Assembly (NCBI GenBank): GCA_009731375.1
Contig: BJOX01000062.1
Span: 650,234 to 688,818, forward strand
Source of the DNA: Paulinella micropora
Taxonomy: Eukaryota > Cercozoa > Imbricatea > Euglyphida
Length of the DNA: 38,585 nucleotides
Direction of reading: 5' to 3'
The translations under genes and the position numbers were made by a program. Below the pieces are notes generated by a model, which did no database searches, was not told the origin of the DNA, and was given only the letters and a program-made list of their open reading frames with translations. Numbering within the stretch: the stretch's first letter is position 1; each line of letters opens with the position of its first letter. Positions 1 through 12,306 of the stretch are shown in pieces.

Positions 1-83
1 TATCGTCAATTCTTCGTACTCCCCTCACGGGTGAGACGATGGAGGCGCATGTGCAGAAATGCATCAGCCATTGACAGAGAAGC

Positions 84-85
84 AC

Positions 86-146
<61 letters not shown>

Positions 147-178
147 GTTGTTATTATTATTATCATTGTTATTATAAT

Positions 179-180
<2 letters not shown>
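84..180. repeat. (ATT)n microsatellite
   Basis: Near-pure ATT trinucleotide run with a few interruptions (ATTGTT, ATCATT). Open reading frames crossing it are poly-Asn artefacts. Bases 1-83 before it are unique sequence with no recognisable gene. Confidence 0.95.
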
Positions 181-214
<34 letters not shown>

Positions 215-319
215 AAGTAGTAGTAGTGGTAATAGTAGTAGTAGAAATAGCAGTAATTGCAGCAGTAGTAGCAGTCACTGCAACCAAAAGGGTTGCGTGT
301 ATGCGGTGGTGGTGGTTGA

Positions 320-365
<46 letters not shown>
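181..365. repeat. (GTA)n then (GA)n microsatellites
   Basis: An AGT/GTA trinucleotide run to about 270, a short GC-richer spacer, then a GA dinucleotide run at about 319-364. The bases from 366 to 660 are unique sequence with a short GATA run near 550-575; I see no gene there. Confidence 0.9.
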
Positions 366-368
<3 letters not shown>

Positions 369-660
369 ACCTCGCACTTGGGTCTTTGCTTTCGTAAGTT
401 TTTCATTAAGCATTTCTTCCACGTCTTCTTCCTTGAACGAGCCATGGCTCTGGAGCTGTAGTGCGGCCCGTTTATCCTCTGTGATTTGTCCTGAAGACAG
501 CACCTCGAACCTTAACAAAATAATATGTAAACAGATGGATAGGTAGGGAGATAGGCTGATAGACAGATAGATAGATGATAAATAGCATTAAATGCGGTCA
601 GTTTGACGTCCGCGCTGTTCCGAGGAAAGCGCCGCGAACATCCGTGCAGTGAACAGATGG

Positions 661-2058
661 TGAATATAATATAATATAATATAATATAATATAATATAAT
701 ATAATATAATATAATATAATATAATATAATATAATAAATAAAATAAAATAAAATAAAACAAAACAAAACAAAACAAAACATAACATTACATAATGTAATG
801 TAATGTAATGTAATGTAATGTAATGTAATGTGATGTAATGTAATGTAATGTAATGTAATGTAATATAATATAATATAATATAATATAATATAATATAATA
901 TAATATAATATAATACAGTACAGTACAGTACAATACAATACAATACAATACAATATAATATTATAATACAATATAATATTATAATATAATATAATATAAT
1001 ATAATATAATATAATATAATATAATATAATATAATATAAATAATATAATATAATATAATATAAAATAATAATAATAATAATAATAATATTAATAATAATA
1101 TAATATAATATAATATAATATAATATAATATAATATAATATAATATAATATAATATAATATAACATAACACAACATAACATAACATAACATACAATAACA
1201 TAACATAATATAATATAATATAATATAATATAATATAATATAATATAATATAATAACATAAGATAACATAAGATAACATAAGATAACATAACATGACATA
1301 ACATAACATGACATAACATGACATAACATAACATGACATAACATAACATGACATAACATGACATCACATGACATAACATAACATAACATAACATAAAAAA
1401 ATATAATATAATATAATATAATATAATATAATATAATATAATATAATATATATATAATATAATATATTATAATATAATATAATATAATATAATATAATAT
1501 AATATAATATAATATAATATAATACAGTATAATATAGTATAGTATAATGTAATATAATATAATATATTATTATATTATAATATAATATAATGTAATATAA
1601 TATAATATAATATAATATAATATAATATAATATAATATAATATAATATATAATATAATATAATAAATATAATATAATATAATATAATATAATATAATATA
1701 ATATAATATAATATATGTAATGTAATGTAATGTAATATAATATAATATAATATAATGTAATGTAATGTAATGTAATATAATATAATATAATATAATATAA
1801 TATAATAAAATACAATACAATACAATAATATAATATAATATAATATAATATAATATAATATAATATGATATGATATGATATGATATGATATGATATGATA
1901 TGATATGATGTGATATGATATGATATGATATGATATGATATGATATAGTATAGTATAATATAGTATAATATAAATATAATATAAATATAATATAATATAA
2001 TATAAATATAATATAATATAATATAATATAATATAATATAATATAATATAATATAATA
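661..2058. repeat. Long mixed pentanucleotide array
   Basis: About 1.4 kb consists almost wholly of 5-bp units. Blocks of AATAT give way to AATAA/AAACA (about 735-780), AATGT (about 783-860), ACAGT/ACAAT (about 915-955), AACAT/GACAT (about 1163-1395) and GATAT (about 1865-1945), with AATAT returning between blocks. Adjacent blocks usually differ by one base of the unit. All long ORFs here are translation artefacts rich in Tyr, Ile and Leu. Confidence 0.95.
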
Positions 2059-2095
2059 CTAGGGGCTGCGCCAGCACCTGAAAGGAAAATTTACC

Positions 2096-2112
2096 GGTGC
2101 GCTTCGCGCACC
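2096..2112. other. Short perfect hairpin
   Basis: GGTGCGC, loop TTC, GCGCACC: a 7-bp perfect inverted repeat at the edge of the pentanucleotide array. It could be part of the neighbouring foldback block or chance. Confidence 0.4.
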
Positions 2113-2148
2113 AAACCCCGCCATCCCCATTTCTTATCACTTTTTGGA

Positions 2149-2149
<1 letters not shown>

Positions 2150-2214
<65 letters not shown>

Positions 2215-2234
2215 CCCCCGCGCCNNNNNNNNNN
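2150..2234. repeat. Poly-C tract and 10-N gap
   Basis: A C homopolymer of more than 60 bases is followed by GC-rich bases and a 10-base N gap (2225-2234). The gap is most simply a sequencing or assembly failure at the homopolymer. Confidence 0.9.
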
Positions 2235-2392
2235 GTGGCAAAAAACTTGAATTTTCAGGTGTGGGTGCCACCCGCGACCAGAACGGGTACGTACAATCAC
2301 AGGGCTGGGGTTCCCGGGGGGAGGGCTCCCGGACCCCCCCTGCCCCGTCGACAGGGTACGTTCAATGGCCGGAGGCACCGGCAAGTACTACC

Positions 2393-2840
2393 AAAAAACA
2401 AGGAAATTTGGCATTCAGGACACTCCCCTAACGCAAACATTTGCGTGAATTCAAAAAAAACTATACCAGCATCAAGATCGAGTCTGGGGCTAGCCACCCT
2501 GCCAATATGAGCTCCTAACTCCTCCTGGTTCCCACAAACCATGCTTTATTCCGATGGGAGAGCGGAAAATAGGCTAAAAAACAAGGAATTTTGGCATTCA
2601 CGAAACTCCCCTGACGCAAATATTTGCGTGAATTCCAAAAAATCATATCATCATCAACATCGAGTCTGGGGCTAACCACCCTGCCAATATGAGCTCGCAA
2701 CTCCTCCTGCTTCCCATAAACCATGATTTATTCCGACAGGGGTGCGGAAGTGGGGGGGTGGGCGGGGTGGGGGGGGGGGGGGGGGGAANNNNNNNNNNCC
2801 AAACCCCCCACCCTCTTCTCCAACACCTTTCAGGGATAAT
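2393..2840 (+). repeat. Left arm of inverted repeat: two ~183-bp units
   Basis: Two diverged direct copies start near 2393 and 2574. Each contains an AAGGAA(A/T)TTTGGCATTC segment, a palindrome ACGCAAATATTTGCGT (one mismatch in copy 1), a 'cgagtctggggcta' segment and a CATGNTTTATTCCGA segment. The arm continues through a poly-G tract and a 10-N gap (2789-2798) to AACACCTTTCAGGGAT near 2820-2836. The same sequences recur reversed at 3250-3755. No coding function is visible. Confidence 0.8.
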
Positions 2841-3249
2841 ATAATATAAAAAAATTTATATGATATAATATAATGTAATATAGTATAGCCTAGCCTAGCC
2901 GAGCAGAGCAGAGCAGAGCAGAGCAGAGCAGAGCAGAGCATAGTATAGCATAGTAATAGTATATTAGATTATATTATATCATGTCATATATCATATCATA
3001 TCGTATCATATCATATCATATCGTATCATACCATATCATATCATATCATATCATATCATATCATATCATATCATATCATATCATATCATATCATATCATA
3101 TCATATCATATCATATGATATATCATATCATATCATGTGATGTGATGTGATGTGATGTCATAGCGTAGCGTAGCATAGCATAGCAAGCATAGCACAGCAT
3201 TCTGGATCTGTTGCCATAGTCTGAGGAAGCCTATTACTGTTATTATCAT
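2841..3249. repeat. Pentanucleotide arrays in the loop between the inverted arms
   Basis: Short blocks of GAGCA (about 2900-2940), CATAT (about 2985-3135), TGATG and TAGCA pentamers, ending in about 50 bases of unique sequence (3200-3250). It is flanked by the inverted arms and belongs to the same pentamer family as the arrays on both outer sides. Confidence 0.85.
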
Positions 3250-3755
3250 CCCTGAAAGGTGTTGGGGGGGGGGGGTACACAATTTCCAATTTTCCCTCCC
3301 CCCCCCCTCCCCGGCATTTCCGCACCCCTGTCGGAATAAATCATGGTTTGTTGGAGCCAGGAGAAGTTAGGAGCTCATATTGGCATTGTGGCTAGCCCCA
3401 GACTCGATCTTGATGGTATAATTTTTTTGGAATTCACGCAAATATTTGCGTTAGGGAAGTCCTGAAAGCGGAAAATCCTTGGTTTTTCCCTGTAAATCAT
3501 ATTTTGTGGGAACGAGGATTGGAAGCTCATATTGACAGGGCGGCTAGCCCCAGACTCGATGTTGATGCTGATACAGTTTTTTTTGGAATTCATGAAAATA
3601 TTTGCGTTAGGGGAGTGTCCTGAATTCCAAATTTCCTTGTTTTTTAGCCTATTTTCCGCACCCCTATCGGAATAAATCATGGTTTGTGTGAACCAGGAGA
3701 AGTTGGGAGCTCATATTGACAGGGTTGTAGCCCCAGACTCGATGTTGATGCTGAC
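3250..3755 (-). repeat. Right arm of inverted repeat
   Basis: The sequence reads as the reverse complement of the left arm: TCCCTGAAAGGTGTTGGGG at its inner edge, then CGCACCCCTGTCGGAATAAA, the GAGCTCATATTG segment and AAATATTTGCGT palindromes near 3435 and 3596. Two to three diverged units are present. With the left arm it makes a foldback structure with a loop of about 410 bp. Confidence 0.8.
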
Positions 3756-3900
3756 ATAATATAATGTTATGTTATGTTATGTTATGTTATGTTATATTAT
3801 ATTATATTATATTATATTATATTATATTATAATATATTATATTATTTTTTTCAATATTATATTATGATTATATCGTATTCTATCATATTTTATAGTATTG
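3756..3900. repeat. GTTAT / ATTAT pentanucleotide array
   Basis: Runs of TTATG and then TATTA, decaying at the right end into irregular AT-rich sequence. Same pentamer class as 661-2058, on the outer side of the foldback. Confidence 0.9.
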
Positions 3901-4070
3901 TGAAAGAGGCGACATGTTTGGAGAAGTTGTTAAACCGAGAAGAGATTACAACGAAGAGAAGCTGGAATGTGTACCCGGTTGAGAGAAAGGTGGATAAATT
4001 TCGAAGGGAGTGGTTGGAAACCAACACGAAGTGGGTTTGCCACATACGAAGAAATTCATGTGTGTATTAG
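3899..4070 (+). pseudogene. Possible coding remnant, unrecognised
   Basis: An open frame in non-repetitive sequence encodes about 56 residues of normal composition, including EKLLNREEITTKRSW and VDKFRREWLETNTKW, and ends at a stop at 4068-4070. The upstream part of the frame lies in pentanucleotide repeat and is not coding. I do not recognise the peptide. It may be a fragment of a decayed gene or mobile element, or chance. The following bases to 4213 hold short GTAG(G) repeats and nothing else I can name. Confidence 0.2.
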
Positions 4071-4213
4071 ATCTAGAAAGGAGAGGTGTAAAAGAAATCA
4101 CCCTCGCTAGTATGAATGAAATGTAGGCAGGCAGGTAGGTAGGTGGGTAAGTATAGGTATGTGGGTGGGTAGTCATGAAACCAGAAAGCGACGTAAGCAG
4201 GGAGAGGCGGTTG

Positions 4214-5604
4214 CGGCGGCATCGGATTCTACAGAAAGAGTTCCTAGACAGTTGGACAAATCATTTAGAGCAATACACCCGCAGCAAACATTTATATTTA
4301 ATGAGGATATGCTATGGTCTCGGCGGCATCGGATTCTACAGAAAGAGTTCCTAGACAGTTGGACAAATCATTTAGAGCAATACACCCGCAGCAAACATTT
4401 ATATTTAATGAGGATATGCTATGGTCTCGGCGGCATCGGATTCTACAGAAAGAGTTCCTAGACAGTTGGACAAATCATTTAGAGCAATACACCCGCAGCA
4501 AACATTTATATTTAATGAGGATATGCTATGGTCTCGGCGGCATCGGATTCTACAGAAAGAGTTCCTAGACAGTTGGACAAATCATTTAGAGCAATACACC
4601 CGCAGCAAACATTTATATTTAATGAGGATATGCTATGGTCTCGGCGGCATCGGATTCTACAGAAAGAGTTCCTAGACAGTTGGACAAATCATTTAGAGCA
4701 ATACACCCGCAGCAAACATTTATATTTAATGAGGATATGCTATGGTCTCGGCGGCATCGGATTCTACAGAAAGAGTTCCTAGACAGTTGGACAAATCATT
4801 TAGAGCAATACACCCGCAGCAAACATTTATATTTAATGAGGATATGCTATGGTCTCGGCGGCATCGGATTCTACAGAAAGAGTTCCTAGACAGTTGGACA
4901 AATCATTTAGAGCAATACACCCGCAGCAAACATTTATATTTAATGAGGATATGCTATGGTCTCGGCGGCATCGGATTCTACAGAAAGAGTTCCTAGACAG
5001 TTGGACAAATCATTTAGAGCAATACACCCGCAGCAAACATTTATATTTAATGAGGATATGCTATGGTCTCGGCGGCATCGGATTCTACAGAAAGAGTTCC
5101 TAGACAGTTGGACAAATCATTTAGAGCAATACACCCGCAGCAAACATTTATATTTAATGAGGATATGCTATGGTCTCGGCGGCATCGGATTCTACAGAAA
5201 GAGTTCCTAGACAGTTGGACAAATCATTTAGAGCAATACACCCGCAGCAAACATTTATATTTAATGAGGATATGCTATGGTCTCGGCGGCATCGGATTCT
5301 ACAGAAAGAGTTCCTAGACAGTTGGACAAATCATTTAGAGCAATACACCCGCAGCAAACATTTATATTTAATGAGGATATGCTATGGTCTCGGCGGCATC
5401 GGATTCTACAGAAAGAGTTCCTAGACAGTTGGACAAATCATTTAGAGCAATACACCCGCAGCAAACATTTATATTTAATGAGGATATGCTATGGTCTCGG
5501 CGGCATCGGATTCTACAGAAAGAGTTCCTAGACAGTTGGACAAATCATTTAGAGCAATACACCCGCAGCAAACATTTATATTTAATGAGGATATGCTATG
5601 GTCT
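4214..5604. repeat. 107-bp satellite, exactly 13 perfect copies
   Basis: The unit begins CGGCGGCATCGGATTCTACA and ends GAGGATATGCTATGGTCT. The array is 1391 bp, exactly 13 x 107, and the copies I compared are identical. Because 107 is 3n+2, the reading frame rotates from copy to copy, and the same 84-residue ORF restarts every 107 bp; these are artefacts of the repeat and not genes. Identity this high implies very recent amplification, active homogenisation, or assembly expansion. Confidence 0.97.
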
Positions 5605-5692
5605 GTATATATATGTTATGGTATGTATGTATATGTTATGGTATGTATGTATGTATGTATGCAAATGCAGGTATATATGTATCTACTACTAT

Positions 5693-5762
<70 letters not shown>

Positions 5763-5808
5763 GCTACTACTACTACTACTAGTACTACTACTTCTAGTAC
5801 TAGTACTA

Positions 5809-5857
<49 letters not shown>

Positions 5858-5950
5858 GCTACTACTACTACTAATTCATCTTCTTCTTCTTCTTCTTCTT
5901 CTTCTTCTTCTTCTTCTTCTTCTTCTTCTTCTTCTTCTTCCTCTTCCTCT

Positions 5951-6000
<50 letters not shown>

Positions 6001-6135
6001 TTCTTCTTCTTCTTCTTCTTCTTCTTCTTCTTCTTCTTCTTCTTCTTCTTCTTCTTCTTCTTCTTTTTCTTCTTCTTCTTCTTCTTCTTCTTCTTCTTCT
6101 TCTTCTTCTTCTTCTTCTTCTTCTTGCCGTCTAAT
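5605..6135. repeat. TATG, (CTA)n and (TTC)n microsatellites
   Basis: TATG-like repeats to about 5680, then (ACT)n to about 5872, then (TTC)n with a few CTC variants to about 6125. The poly-Leu, poly-Thr and poly-Glu ORFs here are repeat translations. Confidence 0.95.
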
Positions 6136-6145
6136 ATCTATGAAT

Positions 6146-6290
6146 AATGTCATACATACATACATACATACATACATTACATTACATTACATAACATAAC
6201 ATAACATAACATATCATTACATTACATAACATTACATGACATTAGATTAAATTACATTACATTACATTACACACGTACATACGTACATAC
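6146..6290. repeat. CATA and ATTAC/AACAT repeats
   Basis: A CATA tetranucleotide run is followed by ATTAC, AACAT and related pentamers, again with single-base unit changes. Confidence 0.85.
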
Positions 6291-6699
6291 ATACATATGT
6301 TATACAATGCTCTCTCATAGTATGTCTATACAACCTTCTTTCACAGTATGTATTTCACTGCCGGCTCTGTGCCCTAAAAGATTACAATTTGAAACAATCT
6401 TCTTTCTCTTCCTCATAGCCTATACAAACATACATGCTTACATAGATACATAAAGTACATACAAACATACAAGCTTACATAGATACATACATACATTTGA
6501 ATATACATACCACTGACTCGCCTTAGGCCTCCGCCAACTCTGTGCCCAGTACGCTTACCATGTTATACAATCTTGTTTCACAGTATATAATACACATATC
6601 TTCCTCATATCAACTACCTTGACTGGTTTATATTATGTCAATCATTATTAGCTGTATGACTACGTTTACATTATGATTCTTCATTGAAACTAGTTATCA

Positions 6700-6700
<1 letters not shown>
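6291..6700. other. Low-copy AT-rich spacer, no gene seen
   Basis: Mostly unique sequence containing diverged short duplications: 'tttcacagtat' occurs near 6340 and 6578, and 'ctctgtgccc' near 6364 and 6538. I see no open frame or RNA gene that I would support. Confidence 0.5.
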
Positions 6701-8281
<1,581 letters not shown>

Positions 8282-8306
<25 letters not shown>

Positions 8307-8375
8307 TAGAGAGAGAGAGAGGGAGCGTACGTGCTCAGATCTGCTATCTCACTGCGGGTAGACTCATCGGGTTCT

Positions 8376-8423
<48 letters not shown>

Positions 8424-8601
8424 GGGAGAGAGCGTACGTGCTCAGATCTCCTATCTCACTGCGGGTAGACTCATGGGTTCTTAGAGAGAGAGAGAGAGAG
8501 AGAGAGAGCGTACGTGTCAGATCTGCTATCTCACTGCAGGTAGACTCATCGGGTTCTTTGTTTGAGCAGCCACTCAGTGCGAGCTCTTGTCACTGCTGCT
8601 G

Positions 8602-8675
<74 letters not shown>

Positions 8676-8740
8676 TGCGAGCATGCTGCTGTCACGACTT
8701 TCACATGTGTCTGGGAGCATCTGCTAGATGCGGGTGAGTA
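8282..8740. repeat. Compound minisatellite: GA tract + CGTACGTG module, three copies
   Basis: A module of about 52 bp starting GCGTACGTG and containing CTATCTCACTGC and AGACTCAT recurs near 8325, 8431 and 8507, each followed or preceded by a GA tract of different length. The third copy has a one-base deletion (GTACGTGTCAG) and runs into unique sequence, followed by another GA tract (8604-8670). Confidence 0.85.
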
Positions 8741-8870
8741 TAGTTAGTGCTAGTGGTGTTAATGCAAGCAAAGGCATACGGCTGGTGTGGTGCTGGTGCT
8801 TCACGAGTTGACCTTGTTGTCTGGGAAAGAGGAGAGAGGCCTTGCTGACACATCTTGAAAACAAGCACGC
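8741..8870. other. Unique spacer, no gene seen
   Basis: About 130 bp of non-repetitive sequence between GA and CT tracts; I see no coding frame or RNA motif in it. Confidence 0.4.
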
Positions 8871-8960
8871 TTTCTCTCTCTCTCTCTCCCTCTCTCTCTC
8901 TTCTCTACAACCTTCCTCGTTATCTTACTTCTCACACGCTTTCTCTCTCCCTCCCTCCCT

Positions 8961-9005
<45 letters not shown>

Positions 9006-9056
9006 CTAGAAGCTAGATGGTGTTGTGTGTTAGTTCTGCCTTGTTGGGGTGTGGTG

Positions 9057-9136
<80 letters not shown>

Positions 9137-10047
9137 NNNNNNNNNNNNNNNNNNNNNNNNNNNNNNNNNNNNNNNNNNNNNNNNNNNNNNNNNNNNNNNN
9201 NNNNNNNNNNNNNNNNNNNNNNNNNNNNNNNNNNNNNNNNNNNNNNNNNNNNNNNNNNNNNNNNNNNNNNNNNNNNNNNNNNNNNNNNNNNNNNNNNNNN
9301 NNNNNNNNNNNNNNNNNNNNNNNNNNNNNNNNNNNNNNNNNNNNNNNNNNNNNNNNNNNNNNNNNNNNNNNNNNNNNNNNNNNNNNNNNNNNNNNNNNNN
9401 NNNNNNNNNNNNNNNNNNNNNNNNNNNNNNNNNNNNNNNNNNNNNNNNNNNNNNNNNNNNNNNNNNNNNNNNNNNNNNNNNNNNNNNNNNNNNNNNNNNN
9501 NNNNNNNNNNNNNNNNNNNNNNNNNNNNNNNNNNNNNNNNNNNNNNNNNNNNNNNNNNNNNNNNNNNNNNNNNNNNNNNNNNNNNNNNNNNNNNNNNNNN
9601 NNNNNNNNNNNNNNNNNNNNNNNNNNNNNNNNNNNNNNNNNNNNNNNNNNNNNNNNNNNNNNNNNNNNNNNNNNNNNNNNNNNNNNNNNNNNNNNNNNNN
9701 NNNNNNNNNNNNNNNNNNNNNNNNNNNNNNNNNNNNNNNNNNNNNNNNNNNNNNNNNNNNNNNNNNNNNNNNNNNNNNNNNNNNNNNNNNNNNNNNNNNN
9801 NNNNNNNNNNNNNNNNNNNNNNNNNNNNNNNNNNNNNNNNNNNNNNNNNNNNNNNNNNNNNNNNNNNNNNNNNNNNNNNNNNNNNNNNNNNNNNNNNNNN
9901 NNNNNNNNNNNNNNNNNNNNNNNNNNNNNNNNNNNNNNNNNNNNNNNNNNNNNNNNNNNNNNNNNNNNNNNNNNNNNNNNNNNNNNNNNNNNNNNNNNNN
10001 NNNNNNNNNNNNNNNNNNNNNNNNNNNNNNNNNNNNNNNNNNNNNNN

Positions 10048-10117
<70 letters not shown>

Positions 10118-10178
10118 TCTCTCTTGTCTAGCAGCTTGATGCTGTTGTGTGTTAGTTCTGCCTTGTTGGTGTGTGTTC

Positions 10179-10211
<33 letters not shown>

Positions 10212-10290
10212 TCTCTCTGTGTGTTCTCTAGAAGCTTGATGGTGTTGTATGTTAGTTCTGCCTTATCGGGGTGTGTGTTCCTTGCTCGTC
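8871..10290. repeat. CT arrays with ~55-bp module in three copies, and 911-N gap
   Basis: CT arrays alternate with a module containing TTGTGTGTTAGTTCTGCCTT. Copies lie near 9003-9060, 10124-10180 and 10224-10282. An N gap (9137-10047) interrupts one CT array. ORFs spanning the gap are poly Ser-Leu or Arg-Glu translations. Confidence 0.9.
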
Positions 10291-10640
10291 ACGACGCATA
10301 TCGAATGCGCCACACACAAAGCGAACATGCCGGCTTGTCTGTTCGCATGTCTGTCCGCATGACTGTCCGTGTTTCTGTCCGTATGTCTGTCTGTCTGTCT
10401 GTCTTTCTGTATGCCTGCCTGTTTGTCTGTCTGTATGTCTGTTTGTATGTATGTCTGTCTGTATGTTTGTCTGTATGTCTGTATGTATGTTTGTCCGTAT
10501 GTTTGTCTGTATGTCTGTCTGTCTGTCTGTGTCTGTCTGTCTGTTTGTGTCTGTCTGTTTGTCTGTCTGTCTGAGTACTTGTATGACTATCTCTCTGTCT
10601 GTGAGTTGCACTGACCTATGTATATATTCAGATATGTAAC
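10291..10640. repeat. (TGTC)n-rich tract
   Basis: A short unique segment (10291-10340) grades into TGTC/TGTA tetranucleotides with many variants (about 10340-10575), then unique sequence to about 10645. Confidence 0.9.
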
Positions 10641-10645
10641 ACTGT

Positions 10646-11275
10646 TGCGTTGTATTGTATTGTATTGTATTGTATTGTATTGTATTGTATTGTACATGTA
10701 TTGTACATGTATTGTATTGTATTTTATTGTACTGTATTGTATTGTATTGTACTGTATTGTATTGTATTGTATTGTATATTGCATCGTATTGTATTGTATT
10801 ATATTGCATTGCATTGCATTGATTGCCTTGCATTGTATTGCATTGTGTTGCGTCATATTGTATTGTATATTGCATCGTATTGTATTGTATTGTATTGTAT
10901 TGCATTGCATTGCATTGATTGCCTTGCATTGTATTGCATTGTGTTGCGTCAGACTTGTGTTGTGTTGTGTCATTGCATTGCATTGCATTGCATTGTATTG
11001 TATTGTATTGTATTATATTGTATTGTATTAGCATGTTTAGCAAATTCATTAGCTGTTTTGTCTTTAGCAACTAAAAACCGAGCGTCGAATACCACGAATA
11101 GGTGTGTTTTCATTCGGTTGTTGGTGGCACTCTGTTGGACACCCCGCGGGGGGTGCCACTTAAGTGACGTATTGTATTGTATTGTTTGTATTGTATTGCA
11201 TTGCATTGTATTGTATTGTCTTATTGTATTGTATTGTATTATATTATATTACATATTAAATATTGTATTAATGTT
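10646..11275. repeat. TTGTA / TTGCA pentanucleotide arrays around a short unique insert
   Basis: A TTGTA pentamer array contains a block of roughly 100 bp (TTGCA pentamers then GATTGCCTTGCATTG and TTGCGTCA) that occurs twice (near 10803 and 10903). The array is interrupted at about 11033-11170 by unique sequence including a GTGGCAC...GTGCCAC inverted repeat around CCCCGCGGGG, then resumes to about 11275. Confidence 0.9.
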
Positions 11276-11359
11276 GTATTATATCTTGGACCTGCCAACG
11301 TACTGCAATTCAGGGGAAAAAAATATCTGTGATGTATTAAAATTTTCTGTTTTAACAGG

Positions 11360-11570
11360 GGTAAACGTGAAAACACCTCATGAAAGCAGTTTCAGCCATA
11401 CCATCGAAGAACAGTGCAGCCTTGCAATTTTTGCTAGAGCAGGTGATTTTTATGACATATTTTCCGGAACTGATGTCTTCAAACACACTACAAGTACCGG
11501 TGGAAACGAGGAGGAAAGTCTTGAACCGGTCCGGATGCACGAAAACGTTCAGGCAAAATTCAAACAATGA
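11360..11570 (+). CDS. Possible 3'-terminal exon, unrecognised
   Basis: A plausible splice acceptor (TTTTCTGTTTTAACAG, ending at 11359) is followed by an open frame of about 69 residues of normal composition, including TIEEQCSLAIFARAGDFYDI and SLEPVRMHENVQAKFKQ, then a TGA stop and an AATAAA-like signal about 20 bases downstream. No upstream exon can be traced because the preceding sequence is pentanucleotide repeat. I recognise no family. Another plus frame is also open here, so this may be chance. Confidence 0.25.
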
Positions 11571-11758
11571 AGCAAAATGAATAATTTAATAAAAATACTT
11601 TCAAAATATGACATATTTGGAAAAGAGTGCACGAATCCAAATACATTACTGGGTAGTAGCAGGAAGAGCGGAGGCTGCTTGGTTTACAAGTACATGCAAT
11701 TCGTCGTGGCACTCTTCCAAGCAGAAGGAACCCTCCGCCACTACGATACCTGATAGGT

Positions 11759-11811
11759 TCAAGCATGCATTGAAAAATTTTCAATGCATGCATTGAATTT
11801 TTTTAATGCAT
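11759..11811. repeat. TGCATGCA palindrome array (left of retrotransposon)
   Basis: Units of the form GCATGCATTGA, A/T spacer, TCAATGCATGC make nested perfect inverted repeats. The array is cut by the LTR element and continues at 21600-21690. Confidence 0.8.
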
Positions 11812-11941
11812 TGTCGGCCGGCCCGTACATTACATAGTGGCATCAAGTGTTGTCAGGCTTGTCGTTACTTGACTCTTATGCTTGGTCTGCCCCTCTACAG
11901 TTGAGGTACGACTAACTGTCAGAGTAGCTGTTCCGGTTACA
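11812..11941 (+). repeat. 5' LTR (130 bp)
   Basis: It begins TGTCGGCCGGCCC and ends GCTGTTCCGGTTACA. It matches the 3' LTR except for an extra ACAT/TACA unit after CCCGT and an A/C change in TTGTC(A/C)GGC. Most Ty3/gypsy LTRs are several hundred bases, so 130 bp is unusually compact. I see no clear TATA box. Confidence 0.93.
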
Positions 11942-11943
11942 TC

Positions 11944-11960
11944 TGGAGCCACTAACAAAA
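11944..11960 (+). other. Candidate primer-binding site
   Basis: TGGAGCCACTAAC starts two bases after the 5' LTR. TGG is expected for pairing with the CCA end of a tRNA. I cannot name the tRNA from the sequence alone. Confidence 0.55.
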
Positions 11961-11981
11961 ATTGAACGGGGTTTTGCTTTT

Positions 11982-12090
11982 GCTTTTCGTGAGGTTCACG
12001 AAAAGCTCAAGTTCTCACGTTTTTCTTGCCTTGTTTTTCTTGAGGTTTTGACACCTCGGAATTTCCGCAGAAAAGGGTCTCGACCTTTTC
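11982..12090 (+). promoter_or_regulatory. Leader with three consecutive hairpins
   Basis: In the untranslated leader, GCTTTTCGTGA and TCACGAAAAGC form a perfect 11-bp stem with loop GGT (11982-12006). GAGGT and ACCTC pair at 12042-12057, and GAAAAGG and CCTTTTC pair at 12070-12090. By analogy with other retroelement leaders these may act in RNA dimerisation, packaging or translation; that role is inference. Confidence 0.5.
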
Positions 12091-12306
12091 AAGTTTTGCT
12101 TTAGACAGTTGAGATCTCCTTAGGGGGAGAGGGATAGAAACAGATTGTGTGTGAGGTGTAGGAGCACGCACATTTGTTTTGTATTCGGTTGGAGGAAACA
12201 GGTGTCACCAGCATAACTCATAAGCTGTGTGTGGAGCAGTTGTGTGTGTGTGCTGTGTGTGTCATTTGTTGCTTTCTCACATCTCTCTTCTCTTTCTCAT
12301 TTCGAT

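Noticed and set aside
512-2140. Long Tyr/Ile/Leu-rich minus-strand ORFs
   Set aside because: They are translations of pentanucleotide repeats that lack stop codons by composition; no real protein features.
4214-5604. CRISPR-like array
   Set aside because: Perfect 107-bp tandem units with no variable spacers in a eukaryotic context; this is a satellite.
4159-5782. A series of identical 84-residue ORFs
   Set aside because: They restart every 107 bp because the unit is 3n+2 bases long; they overlap each other and are products of the satellite.
5598-6177. Poly-Leu and poly-Glu ORFs
   Set aside because: Translations of (CTA)n and (TTC)n microsatellites.
9013-10231. ORFs of about 370-400 codons spanning the first large gap
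   Set aside because: They consist of CT/GA repeat translations and Ns.
12229-12306. N-terminal extension of Gag from 12229
   Set aside because: The codon at 12229 is GTG, not ATG; the first ATG in frame is at 12307.
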